Of a DNA stretch of 64,000 nt, positions 16,134-24,456 are shown in pieces. The position numbers were made by a program, and so were the translations under genes. Below the pieces are notes generated by a model that saw only the letters and a list, made by a program, of their open reading frames with translations, did not search any database and was not told the DNA's origin. Source of the stretch: Oscillospiraceae bacterium (GTDB taxonomy: Bacteria; Bacillota; Clostridia; Oscillospirales; Acutalibacteraceae); assembly GCA_902790325.1 (NCBI GenBank), contig CADARP010000002.1:211673-275672 (forward strand). The letters run 5' to 3'. Within the stretch, counting starts at the first letter, position 1. Each line of letters begins with the position of its first letter.

Positions 16134-18095
16134 ATGCAAGACAGAGTAGATATGCCGATGAATTACAGCGGCAATGCAGGTGCGGGCGGTACCACGCCGC
16201 CCGGCGCTGCCTCCATGGCGGCCAACATGCTGGCCAATCTCGATATTTTCCGCCTGCTGCGGCTTTTGTGGCGCAGACTTTGGGCGATCCTGCTGGTCGG
16301 CGTCATCATCGGCACATGTGCGTTTTTGTATACCAAGGCGACGTATGTGCGCATGTATTCCACCAAGACGACGCTCGCATTCACCACCAAGACGTACATC
16401 ACGACCACCGACAACGACGGCAATATCATCAGCATCAAGGAGCAGGTCAAGCACTACAACCGCACCGACGCGTCGCTGTACCAGCACTACCTGCAGTCCG
16501 ACGACATGATGGACAAGATCGCGGCCGATCTCGGCGGCGAATACAGCGCCAACACGATCCGCAACGCCGTTGCGCTCACGCCGACGGACGAGGCAGGTAT
16601 TTTCAACATCACGGTGGTCAGCACAAACAAGGATCTGTGCGCCAACGCGATCGTGGTCATCATCAACGAATATCCGGAATACCTGCAGCAGTTTGACAAC
16701 ACCATCGGCATCAAAGTCATGATCCGTCCCACGTCGCCGACCGTCATCAACGCCGACGTGGCGTCGCGCAACGCGATAATCGGTTTCGCGCTCGGCGCGA
16801 TCCTGGTCGCCGCCGTTGTGGTCGCGGTCGATCTGCTGAGCAAAACCGTCAAGAACTCCGACGAAGCGCGTTCCAAGATCAACGCGCGGTATCTCGGCTC
16901 CATCCCGACCGTCGAGATCGCACAGGGACAGATGAAGAAAAAGAAGCGCCCGAAGAACGGCATCCTCATCACGGACGAAAGCTCGGTCACGTTCAACTTC
17001 GTCGAGAGCTTCAAGGCGATCCGTACCAAGATCGAGACGCTTGCGTCCGACAAGGGCAGCAAGGTGTTTGCCGTCACGAGTACGTTCGAGGACGAAGGTA
17101 AAACGACCGTCTCGACCAACATCGCCTGCGCGCTCGCGCAGAAAGGCAAGTCCGTGCTGCTGGTCGACTGCGACTTGCGCAAGCCCGCCGTGATGAACAC
17201 CGTCGGCGTCAAGGACGACAAGCAGGTCGGTATGATCCCGATCATCCGCGGCAAGTCCACCTACATGGACTCCATCAAGTTCATCAAATCGCAGGGTATC
17301 TTCGTGCTGCCGACCGGCGGCGTGACGACCAAGTCGACGGAGGTGCTCGACTCGCAGAAGGTCAAGGACGTGTTCGAGCAGGCGCGTGCGGAGTTTGACT
17401 TTATCATCGTCGATACGCCGCCGACGCACGTCGTGACGGACAGCCTTGTGCTGGGTGACATCATCGACGAGATCGTGTTCGTCACGCGCAACGACTACGC
17501 CAAGATCAACGACATCAACGATACGCTTGCGGAGATATACTCTGCCGACATCGACGTGGCCGGTTTCGTGCTGACCATGACCGAGGACACGGGCTCCAAC
17601 AAGTATTATCGCCGCAAGGGCTATCGGTACAGAAGATATTACAGCCGTTACAGCTACAACAACAAGTACGGCCGCTCCCGCTACGGCTACGGCAGCCGCT
17701 ACGGCTACGGCAACGGCTACGGTTACGGCAGCGGCTACGGCTACGGCAGCGGTTACGGTTACGGCAGCGGCTACGGCTACGGCAGCGGTTACGGCTACGG
17801 CAGCGGCAGCGGTTACGGCTACGGCTACGGCGGCTCCGGCAGCGGCTACGGCTACGGCAGCTCCGGCGGCGGCTACGGTTACGGCGCCAACTCCGGCGGC
17901 TACGGCTACGGCAGCTCCGGCAGCGGCTACGGCTACGGCTACGGCAGCAAGGGACGCCACGAGACGCTCGCCAAGGACGACGAAGAACTGCTGCGCCAGA
18001 TCGAGAACAGTGCCGGCAGCATCAACTATAAAGACAACGGCAAGCTGCCGAAGACGGACGACGGCGGCAAGGGCAAAAAAGGAGACAGAAAGTGA
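16134..18095 (+). CDS. fused polysaccharide co-polymerase/BY-kinase (Wzz-CpsD) with long Tyr-Gly tail
   Basis: A 653-residue membrane tyrosine kinase controlling chain length and assembly of the polysaccharide. The Wzz domain runs between two membrane helices (about 42-62, WAILLVGVIIGTCAFLY, and about 213-232). The cytoplasmic kinase has Walker A FEDEGKTTVS (about 318, with Asp-Glu instead of the usual Pro-Gly), Walker A' LLVDCDLRKP (about 342) and Walker B FIIVDTPPT (about 423). In most Firmicutes the two modules are separate proteins; here they are fused as in proteobacterial Wzc. The tail (about 490-608) holds about 35 tyrosines, first basic (YYRRKGYRYRRYYSRYSY) and then tandem GYGYGS units; an acidic then Lys-rich end follows. 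These tyrosines are the expected autophosphorylation sites and targets of the neighbouring phosphatase. The gene overlaps the next by 4 bp. Confidence 0.92.
   Translation: MQDRVDMPMNYSGNAGAGGTTPPGAASMAANMLANLDIFRLLRLLWRRLWAILLVGVIIGTCAFLYTKATYVRMYSTKTTLAFTTKTYITTTDNDGNIISIKEQVKHYNRTDASLYQHYLQSDDMMDKIAADLGGEYSANTIRNAVALTPTDEAGIFNITVVSTNKDLCANAIVVIINEYPEYLQQFDNTIGIKVMIRPTSPTVINADVASRNAIIGFALGAILVAAVVVAVDLLSKTVKNSDEARSKINARYLGSIPTVEIAQGQMKKKKRPKNGILITDESSVTFNFVESFKAIRTKIETLASDKGSKVFAVTSTFEDEGKTTVSTNIACALAQKGKSVLLVDCDLRKPAVMNTVGVKDDKQVGMIPIIRGKSTYMDSIKFIKSQGIFVLPTGGVTTKSTEVLDSQKVKDVFEQARAEFDFIIVDTPPTHVVTDSLVLGDIIDEIVFVTRNDYAKINDINDTLAEIYSADIDVAGFVLTMTEDTGSNKYYRRKGYRYRRYYSRYSYNNKYGRSRYGYGSRYGYGNGYGYGSGYGYGSGYGYGSGYGYGSGYGYGSGSGYGYGYGGSGSGYGYGSSGGGYGYGANSGGYGYGSSGSGYGYGYGSKGRHETLAKDDEELLRQIENSAGSINYKDNGKLPKTDDGGKGKKGDRK
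17640..17950 (+). repeat. in-frame Tyr-Gly codon repeat in the kinase tail
   Basis: Tandem 18-bp units coding GYGYGS (five consecutive copies near 17711-17800), followed by looser GSS/GGG/ANS variants. Units are multiples of three, so gain or loss by slippage changes tail length without breaking the frame. GGC/GGT and AGC/TCC synonymous differences show the array is not perfectly homogeneous. Confidence 0.85.
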
Positions 18096-18856
18096 GCACA
18101 CAGGCGGAGAATCTGAAACTGGCCGTGCTGATCGATTCGGATAACGTCTCCTACGCCTACGTAAAGCCCATGCTCGAGGAGATCGCCCGCTACGGGACGC
18201 CGACCATCAAACGCATCTACGGCGATTGGACGCAGCCGGAGTCGACGGGCTGGAAAAACGTGCTGCTGGAGAATGCGATCACGCCCATCCAGCAGTACCG
18301 CTACACCAGCGGCAAGAACAGCACCGACTCCACGCTGATCATCGACGCGATGGACATCCTGTATACCGAGCGGGTGGGCGGATTCTGCATCGTGTCGAGC
18401 GACAGCGACTTCACGCGTCTCGCCACGCGCCTGCGCGAGGCGGGAATGCTGGTCATCGGTATCGGCGAGGAAAAGACGCCCTCGCCGTTCATCGCGGCGT
18501 GCGACCGCTTCGTTTTCCTCGAGATCATTGCGCCCAAACCCGAACCGGAAGAGGAAAAGAAGAAACCGGAGCCGCAGCAGCTTCGGCGCACCAAGGTGCC
18601 CAAGGAGATCCGCCAGCTCGTGCGCAACTCCGTCAACGACGTGGCGGACGAGGACGGCTGGGCATTTCTGGGCGATGTGGGCAATATGATCCTGCGCAAG
18701 AATCCCGCGTTCGACAGCCGCAACTACGGTTACAGCAAGCTGACGAATTTCATCAAGTCGCTCGGCATGTTCGAGGTCGACAAGCGCGACACATCCAACC
18801 GCGGGATCAAGCACATCTACATCCGCGACGTAAATTTCGTACAATCGGATAAATAA
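18092..18856 (+). CDS. NYN-domain putative ribonuclease with C-terminal OST-HTH/LOTUS domain
   Basis: A 254-residue protein. The N-terminal half is an NYN (PIN-like, LabA/DUF88-type) nuclease domain with acidic residues at expected places: VLIDSDNVSY (about 11-20), STDSTLIIDAMDIL (about 74) and the signature CIVSSDSDFTRLATRLRE (about 98-115). A Glu/Lys/Pro-rich linker (EPEEEKKKPEPQ, about 152-163) leads to an OST-HTH domain (VRNSVNDVADEDGWAFLGDV to the C-terminus), thought to bind RNA. The GTG start overlaps the stop of the BY-kinase gene by 4 bp, and purE starts 25 bp later. The role is unknown; the position suggests RNA-level control of, or simple co-transcription with, its neighbours. Confidence 0.88.
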   Translation: MSTQAENLKLAVLIDSDNVSYAYVKPMLEEIARYGTPTIKRIYGDWTQPESTGWKNVLLENAITPIQQYRYTSGKNSTDSTLIIDAMDILYTERVGGFCIVSSDSDFTRLATRLREAGMLVIGIGEEKTPSPFIAACDRFVFLEIIAPKPEPEEEKKKPEPQQLRRTKVPKEIRQLVRNSVNDVADEDGWAFLGDVGNMILRKNPAFDSRNYGYSKLTNFIKSLGMFEVDKRDTSNRGIKHIYIRDVNFVQSDK

Positions 18857-18881
18857 ACAGTCAAGTCAGGGGGTATTTGTT

Positions 18882-19373
18882 TTGAAAAAAGTCGGCATCA
18901 TCATGGGCAGCGACAGCGATCTGCCGATCGTGCAGAAGGCGATCGACACGCTGCGCAGCTTCGGCGTACCGTTCGAGGTGCACGTGTATTCTGCACACCG
19001 CACACCCGCCGAGGCAAAGGACTTCGCGGTTTCCGCGCGCGCAAACGGATTCGGCGTACTGATCGCCGCCGCCGGTATGGCGGCGCACCTTGCGGGCGCG
19101 ATCGCGGCGAATACGACTCTGCCTGTGATCGGTATACCCTGCAAATCCGGCAATCTTGACGGCGTTGACGCGCTTCTTTCCACAGTCCAGATGCCTTCCG
19201 GCATCCCCGTGGCGACTGTTGCGATCGGAGGAGGAGTCAATGCCGCTTTGCTTTCCATCCAGATCCTTGCCGTCGAGGACGCGGCGCTGGCGGACAAGCT
19301 CGCCGAGAAGCGCAAAGCGGACGCGCAGAAGGTTCTGGAAAAGGACGCGGCGATCTGCGCACAGTTCAGTTAA
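18882..19373 (+). CDS. purE: N5-carboxyaminoimidazole ribonucleotide mutase PurE
   Basis: A 163-residue class I PurE converting N5-CAIR to CAIR in purine synthesis. It starts with KKVGIIMGSDSDLPIVQKA, containing the SDSDLP substrate loop, followed by SAHRTPAEAKDFA with the essential His and the AAGMAAHLAGAIA loop. The TTG at 18882 is the start because AGGGGG (18868-18873) lies 8 nt upstream and no ATG is available. It is the first gene of an eight-gene purine operon, only 25 bp after the NYN gene, and no separate promoter is evident. PurK, which normally supplies N5-CAIR, is not in this window. Confidence 0.95.
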   Translation: MKKVGIIMGSDSDLPIVQKAIDTLRSFGVPFEVHVYSAHRTPAEAKDFAVSARANGFGVLIAAAGMAAHLAGAIAANTTLPVIGIPCKSGNLDGVDALLSTVQMPSGIPVATVAIGGGVNAALLSIQILAVEDAALADKLAEKRKADAQKVLEKDAAICAQFS

Positions 19374-19389
19374 ACAATAGGAGGATACT

Positions 19390-20814
19390 ATGGGCGGCTT
19401 TTTCGGCGCGGTCAGCCGACATGACGTTATTTCCGACGTCTTTTTCGGCACCGATTATCATTCGCATCTCGGCACGCGGCGCGGCGGTATGGCGGCGTAC
19501 GACGCCGAGATCGGTCTGCAGCGGGATATTCACAACATCGAGAATTCCCCGTTCCGCACCAAGTTTGAGCATGTCTTCGAGGAGATGCGCGGCAAGAGCG
19601 CGATCGGCTGCATCAGCGATTTCGATCCGCAGCCGCTGCTGATCCGTTCCGATTTCGGCACGTTTGCGATCTGTATCATCGGCGTCATCAACAACGCCGA
19701 CGAGCTGATCGGCAAATATCTTTCCTCTTCCGGCGGTCATTTCAACGCCATGACCGGCGGCAGCGTCAATTCGACGGAGCTGGTCGCGGCGCTCATCAGC
19801 CAGAAAAGCAGCTTCGCCGAGGGCATCCGCTTCGCGCAGGAGGCGATCGACGGTACGGCGTCCATCCTGATCCTCAAGGCGGACGGCGCGCTGATCGCGG
19901 CGCGCGACCGTCTGGGACGGCTGCCGGTCGTGATCGGCAGAAATGCGGACGGCCACTGCGTCACGTTCGAGGACTTCGCCTACCAGAAGCTCGGCTACGA
20001 AAAAGTGCGCGAGCTCGGTCCCGGCGAGGTCGTGGAAATGACGGCGGACAGCATCACGCAGCTTGTCCCGCCGGGCAGGGAAATGCGCATCTGCTCGTTT
20101 TTGTGGAGCTACTACGGCTATCCCACTTCGTCCTATGAGGGCGTCAGCGTCGAGATGATGCGCTACCGCAACGGCAGCATCATGGCGCGGCACGACAAGG
20201 AAGTCGGCAACGCGGAAAACATCGACTACGTCGGCGGCGTGCCCGATTCCGGCACACCCCACGCAATCGGCTATTCCAACGAGAGCGGCGTCCCGTTTGC
20301 CCGCGCGTTCATCAAATACACGCCGACCTGGGCGCGGTCGTTCATGCCGACCAGCCAGACGCAGCGCAACAAGGTCGCCAAAATGAAACAGATCCCCGTT
20401 CCGGATCTGATCGAGGGCAAGAATCTGCTGTTCGTGGACGATTCGATCGTGCGCGGCACGCAGCTGCGCGAAACGGTAGAGTTCCTCTACGAGAGCGGCG
20501 CAAAGGCCGTACATATGCGCTCCGCCTGCCCGCCGATCATGTTCGGCTGCAAATACCTCAATTTCTCCCGCGCGACGAGCGACATGGAGTTGATCGCGCG
20601 GCGCACGATTATGGCGCTGGAGGGAGAAGAGGGCTTCAACCATATCGACGAATACAGCGACTACAACACCGAGCGCGGACGGAAGCTGCGCGATGCGATC
20701 TGCAAGGATCTGCACCTGGCGTCGCTGGAGTTCCAGTCTCTGGAGGGCATCATCGAGGCGATCGGCATCGAGCCGTGCAAATTGTGCACCTACTGCTGGA
20801 ACGGAAAGGAGTAA
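19390..20814 (+). CDS. purF: amidophosphoribosyltransferase-like protein (PurF family) lacking the N-terminal catalytic Cys
   Basis: A 474-residue PurF homologue expected to make phosphoribosylamine from PRPP. The phosphoribosyltransferase half is normal: [19 protein letters not shown] (about 342-360) is the PRPP-binding motif. Cys residues at MRICSFLW (about 235), [10 protein letters not shown] and CKLCTYC near the C-terminus match places where Bacillus-type PurF binds a 4Fe-4S cluster. The N-terminus reads [13 protein letters not shown] instead of MCGI/MCGV: the Ntn-glutaminase nucleophile Cys is absent, and no other Cys is near. The ATG at 19390 is firmly fixed by AGGAGG 5 nt upstream. Possibly it uses free ammonia or a partner glutaminase; no second PurF is in the window. 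Confidence 0.85.
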   Translation: MGGFFGAVSRHDVISDVFFGTDYHSHLGTRRGGMAAYDAEIGLQRDIHNIENSPFRTKFEHVFEEMRGKSAIGCISDFDPQPLLIRSDFGTFAICIIGVINNADELIGKYLSSSGGHFNAMTGGSVNSTELVAALISQKSSFAEGIRFAQEAIDGTASILILKADGALIAARDRLGRLPVVIGRNADGHCVTFEDFAYQKLGYEKVRELGPGEVVEMTADSITQLVPPGREMRICSFLWSYYGYPTSSYEGVSVEMMRYRNGSIMARHDKEVGNAENIDYVGGVPDSGTPHAIGYSNESGVPFARAFIKYTPTWARSFMPTSQTQRNKVAKMKQIPVPDLIEGKNLLFVDDSIVRGTQLRETVEFLYESGAKAVHMRSACPPIMFGCKYLNFSRATSDMELIARRTIMALEGEEGFNHIDEYSDYNTERGRKLRDAICKDLHLASLEFQSLEGIIEAIGIEPCKLCTYCWNGKE

Positions 20815-20818
20815 TCGC

Positions 20819-21862
20819 ATGAACACAAATTCCAAGTCGGACGCTTACGCGGCGGCGGGTGTAGACATCACTGCCGGCTACAAGGCGGTCGAACTGATGA
20901 AACAGCATATTACCCGCACGCTCACGAGCAGCGTGCTCAATATCGGCGGCGGGTTCGGCGGTCTGTTTGAGCTGGACACGCAGGGCATGGAAAAGCCCGT
21001 GCTCGTCAGCGGCACCGACGGCGTGGGCACCAAGCTCAAGCTGGCGTTTCTGATGGACAAGCACGATACGGTCGGCATCGACTGCGTGGCGATGTGCGTC
21101 AACGACGTCATCTGCTGCGGCGCGAAACCGCTGTATTTTCTTGATTATATCGCCTGCGGCAAGAATGTGCCGGAAAAGATCGAGTCGATCGTGTCCGGTG
21201 TGGCGGAGGGCTGCGTGCAGTCCGGCACCGCGCTCATCGGCGGCGAAACGGCGGAAATGCCCGGCTTCTATCCCGTGGACGAATACGATCTGGCGGGCTT
21301 CACCGTCGGCGTCGTGGACAAGCCGAAGATCCTGGACAACGCTTCCGTCACGGAGGGCGACGTGATCCTTGCGCTGCCGTCATCGGGCGTGCATTCCAAC
21401 GGATTCTCTCTCGTGCGGCGTGTGTTCGACGTCGAGCACAGCGACCTGACGGTGCCTGTCGCGGAGCTCGGCGGCAAGTCGATCGGCGAAACGCTTCTGA
21501 CGCCCACCAAGATCTATGTCAAGCCGATGCTCGCGCTGTTCGATGCGGTGAAGGTCAAGGCCGTTTCCCACATCACAGGCGGCGGCTTTTATGAAAACAT
21601 TCCGCGCTCGCTGCCGAAGGGTCTTTCCGCGAAGATCGAAAAGGCTGCGGTACGCGTGCTGCCGATCTTCGATCTGATTGCGAAGCGCGGCGGGATCACG
21701 GAGCGCGACATGTTCAACACGTTCAATATGGGCGTGGGCATGAGCGCCGTTGTCGCAAAGGAAGACGCCGACAAGGCGCTGGAAGTCCTGCGCGCGAACG
21801 GCGAGGACGCCTATATCATCGGCGAGATCGTCCGCGCGGACGACGGGGTGATCCTATGGTAA
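20819..21862 (+). CDS. purM: phosphoribosylformylglycinamidine cyclo-ligase PurM
   Basis: A 347-residue AIR synthetase that closes the imidazole ring from FGAM with ATP. Visible signatures are [20 protein letters not shown] at the N-terminus, [15 protein letters not shown] (about 62-76, nucleotide-binding), [20 protein letters not shown] (about 89) and [11 protein letters not shown] (about 141). The ATG at 20819 follows AAGGAG and starts 4 bp after purF. Length is normal. It overlaps purN by 7 bp. Confidence 0.96.
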   Translation: MNTNSKSDAYAAAGVDITAGYKAVELMKQHITRTLTSSVLNIGGGFGGLFELDTQGMEKPVLVSGTDGVGTKLKLAFLMDKHDTVGIDCVAMCVNDVICCGAKPLYFLDYIACGKNVPEKIESIVSGVAEGCVQSGTALIGGETAEMPGFYPVDEYDLAGFTVGVVDKPKILDNASVTEGDVILALPSSGVHSNGFSLVRRVFDVEHSDLTVPVAELGGKSIGETLLTPTKIYVKPMLALFDAVKVKAVSHITGGGFYENIPRSLPKGLSAKIEKAAVRVLPIFDLIAKRGGITERDMFNTFNMGVGMSAVVAKEDADKALEVLRANGEDAYIIGEIVRADDGVILW

Positions 21863-22458
21863 AGGTCGCGGTACTCGTTTCGGGCGGCGGCACGAACCTG
21901 CAGGCGATCCTCGACGCCGAGGACGCGGGCACGCTCAAAAGCGGCAAGGTAACGCTCGTCGTGTCCAACAACCCGGAGGCTTTCGCGCTCACACGCGCAC
22001 AGAACCACGGCGTGGAGACGCTCGTGCTGTCCAAGGCGGACTATCCGACAAGAGCGGCGTTCGAGACGGCGCTCGACGACGCACTGCGCGCGCGCGGCAT
22101 AGAGCTGATCGTGCTTGCGGGCTTCATGCGCATCCTGTCCGCCGATTTTACAAACAAGTATCCCGAACGCATCCTCAACGTCCATCCGGCGCTGATCCCG
22201 TCGTTCTGCGGCGAGGGCTTCTACGGCCTGCGCGTGCACGAAGCGGCGCTGGATTACGGCGTCAAGGTCACGGGCGCGACGGTGCATTTCGTCAACGAGA
22301 TCCCCGACGGCGGCCGCATCATCGCGCAGAAAGCGGTGTACATCGAGGACGGCGACACGCCGGAAATTCTGCAGAAGCGCGTCATGGAACAGGCCGAGTG
22401 GATCCTGCTTCCGCAGGCGATCGAAAAAGTCTCGCAGGAGATCCGCAGCCGCGTCTGA
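21856..22458 (+). CDS. purN: phosphoribosylglycinamide formyltransferase PurN
   Basis: A 200-residue folate-dependent GAR transformylase. It begins [20 protein letters not shown] with the phosphate-binding Gly loop. The catalytic Asn-His pair lies in [18 protein letters not shown] (about 111-128) and the catalytic Asp in [10 protein letters not shown] (about 149-158). Start ATG overlaps the end of purM, indicating translational coupling. A 58-bp spacer separates it from the next gene. Confidence 0.95.
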   Translation: MVKVAVLVSGGGTNLQAILDAEDAGTLKSGKVTLVVSNNPEAFALTRAQNHGVETLVLSKADYPTRAAFETALDDALRARGIELIVLAGFMRILSADFTNKYPERILNVHPALIPSFCGEGFYGLRVHEAALDYGVKVTGATVHFVNEIPDGGRIIAQKAVYIEDGDTPEILQKRVMEQAEWILLPQAIEKVSQEIRSRV

Positions 22459-22516
22459 CGACGCATAAATCCGTTTACACGCAAACAAAAACTTTTTATA
22501 AAGGAGATTGTTGAGT

Positions 22517-23233
22517 ATGAGCATCTACGACACACCCGCCATCGGCGAACGCATCGCCGGCAATTCCTACGTGGGCAGAGGTATCGTCATCGGCCAGAGC
22601 GCCGACGGCAAAAAGGCCGTCTTCGCCTACTTCATCATGGGGCGCAGCGAAAACAGCCGCAACCGCGTCTTCATCCCGAACGGCAAGGAACTGCTGATCC
22701 ATCCGTTTGACGCATCGAAGGTGAAAGACCCCTCGCTGATCATCTATTCTCCCGTGCGTCTTTATGACGGCGCCGTCGTCGTGACCAACGGCGACCAGAC
22801 CGACACGATCGTCGATTTCCTCAAAGATGGCAAGACGTTCGAGCAGGCGCTCGACACGCGTGAATTCGAGCCGGACGCGCCCAACTTCACGCCCCGCATC
22901 AGCGGCATCCTGTTCCCCGGCGCGGACTACACCTACAAACTCAACATCCTCAAGAGCGCGGACGCCGCAGGTACGGCCTGCAACCGCTATACGTTCGCCT
23001 ACAAGGCGCTGCCCGGCGTCGGACACTTCATCCATACCTATAACCACGACGGCGATCCGATCCCGACCTTCACCGGCGAGCCGGAGCGCGTTTCGATCCC
23101 CGACGACATCGACGCGTTCGCGGATGACCTGTGGACGAACCTTGACGAGAACAACAAGATCTCGCTCATCGTGCGCTACATCGATCTGGAAACCGGCGAA
23201 TTTGAAGACAGACTGTTCAACAAAAATAAATAA
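22517..23233 (+). CDS. purO: IMP cyclohydrolase of the PurO-like family (IMP_cyclohyd)
   Basis: A 238-residue protein similar to the archaeal-type IMP cyclohydrolase family, which closes FAICAR to IMP in the last purine step. It has an NTN-hydrolase-like fold in characterised relatives; the N-terminal part here reads NSYVGRGIVIGQSADGKKAV, and NSRNRVFIP follows. No MGS-like domain of bacterial PurH is present. ATG 22517 is preferred, with AAGGAG 10 nt before it; the in-frame TTG at 22508 is too close to the ribosome site. The next gene encodes the formyltransferase half alone, so these two proteins together replace the usual bifunctional PurH. The symbol is by family resemblance. Confidence 0.82.
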   Translation: MSIYDTPAIGERIAGNSYVGRGIVIGQSADGKKAVFAYFIMGRSENSRNRVFIPNGKELLIHPFDASKVKDPSLIIYSPVRLYDGAVVVTNGDQTDTIVDFLKDGKTFEQALDTREFEPDAPNFTPRISGILFPGADYTYKLNILKSADAAGTACNRYTFAYKALPGVGHFIHTYNHDGDPIPTFTGEPERVSIPDDIDAFADDLWTNLDENNKISLIVRYIDLETGEFEDRLFNKNK

Positions 23234-23250
23234 TATAAGGAGTGCGGAAC

Positions 23251-24435
23251 ATGAAAGAATTTGAACTCAAGTACGGCTGCAACCCCAATCAGAAGCCTGC
23301 CCAGATTTTCATGAAGGACGGCGGCGATCTGCCGATCGAGATCCTGTCCGGCAGACCCGGCTATATCAATTTCCTCGATGCGTTCAACAGCTGGCAGCTC
23401 GTCAAGGAAGTCAAAGAAAACACCGGCATGTGCGCCGCGACCTCTTTCAAACACGTCAGCCCCACGTCCGCGGCAGTCGGCACCGTGTTGTCCGACACAC
23501 TCAAGAAGGCGTGCTTCGTGGACGACATCGAGGGTCTGGACGATTCGCCTCTGGCGTGCGCATATGCGCGTGCCCGCGGCACCGACCGCATGTCCTCCTT
23601 CGGCGACTGGATCGCGCTTTCGGATGAATGCGACGCGACGACCGCCAAGCTCATCAAGCGCGAAGTGTCCGACGGCATCATCGCGCCCGGTTACAGCCCC
23701 GAGGCGCTGGAGATCCTGAAGAGCAAGAGAAAGGGCAACTACAATATCGTCAAGATCGACAAGGACTATGTTCCCGCCGAGGTCGAGACGAAGGACGTGT
23801 TCGGCATCACGTTCTCGCAGGGACGCAACAACTTCCGCATCGATAAGGAACTGCTGAAGAACGTCGTGACGGCCAACAAGGACATCCCGGACTATGCGGT
23901 CCGCGATCTCATCATCTCGCTCATTACGCTCAAATATACACAGTCCAACTCCGTCTGCTACGCGGTGGACGGTCAGGCGATCGGTGTGGGCGCCGGCCAG
24001 CAGTCCCGTATCCACTGCACGCGTCTTGCGGGCAACAAGGCGGACATCTGGCATCTGCGCCAGCACGAGAAAGTGCTGAACCTGCCGTTCCTTGACACGA
24101 TCGGCAGACCCGACCGCGACAACGTGATCGACGTGTACATCTCCGACAGCGACGAGGACGTGCTGGGCGAGGATGTGTGGCGTCAGTATTTCTCCGTGCG
24201 CCCCGAGCCGTTCACCAAGGAAGAGCAGAAGGCGTATCTTGCCACGCTCAGCGGCGTGTCGCTCGGTTCCGACGCGTTCTTCCCCTTCGGCGACAACATC
24301 GAGCGTGCCCGCAGAAGCGGCGTGTCCTTCATCGCCGAGCCGGGCGGCTCCATCCGCGACGATAACGTGATCGCGGCGTGCGACAAGTACGGCATTGCGA
24401 TGGCGTTCACCGGCATGCGTCTGTTCCACCATTAA
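23251..24435 (+). CDS. purH: stand-alone AICAR transformylase (PurH formyltransferase domain only)
   Basis: A 394-residue AICAR formyltransferase making FAICAR with 10-formyl-THF. It has the catalytic Lys-His pair in TSFKHVSPTSAAVG (about 67-80) and other family blocks such as RGTDRMSSFGDWIALSD (about 110) and VGAGQQSRIHCTRLAG (about 247). The N-terminal MGS-like IMP cyclohydrolase domain (about 200 residues) of canonical PurH is missing; the ORF begins directly with the transformylase fold (KEFELKYGCNPNQKPAQIF). ATG 23251 follows AAGGAG by 8 nt. It lies 17 bp after the PurO-type gene. Some authors use other symbols for such one-domain forms. Confidence 0.92.
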   Translation: MKEFELKYGCNPNQKPAQIFMKDGGDLPIEILSGRPGYINFLDAFNSWQLVKEVKENTGMCAATSFKHVSPTSAAVGTVLSDTLKKACFVDDIEGLDDSPLACAYARARGTDRMSSFGDWIALSDECDATTAKLIKREVSDGIIAPGYSPEALEILKSKRKGNYNIVKIDKDYVPAEVETKDVFGITFSQGRNNFRIDKELLKNVVTANKDIPDYAVRDLIISLITLKYTQSNSVCYAVDGQAIGVGAGQQSRIHCTRLAGNKADIWHLRQHEKVLNLPFLDTIGRPDRDNVIDVYISDSDEDVLGEDVWRQYFSVRPEPFTKEEQKAYLATLSGVSLGSDAFFPFGDNIERARRSGVSFIAEPGGSIRDDNVIAACDKYGIAMAFTGMRLFHH

Positions 24436-24456
24436 GGATTTTTCGGAGGAATGGCA

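Noticed and set aside
17640..17950. Possible CRISPR-like array because of regular 18-bp spacing
   Set aside because: The repeats are coding, directly adjacent and without unique spacers.
16098..18101. Minus-strand open frame (Val/Ala repeats) opposite the BY-kinase gene
   Set aside because: The AVAVAA-type repeat is the reverse reading of the Tyr-Gly codons; the plus-strand kinase motifs are unambiguous.
18840..18882. Purine riboswitch or own promoter in front of purE
   Set aside because: Only 25 bp separate it from the NYN gene, too short for a riboswitch, and no -35/-10 pair is visible.
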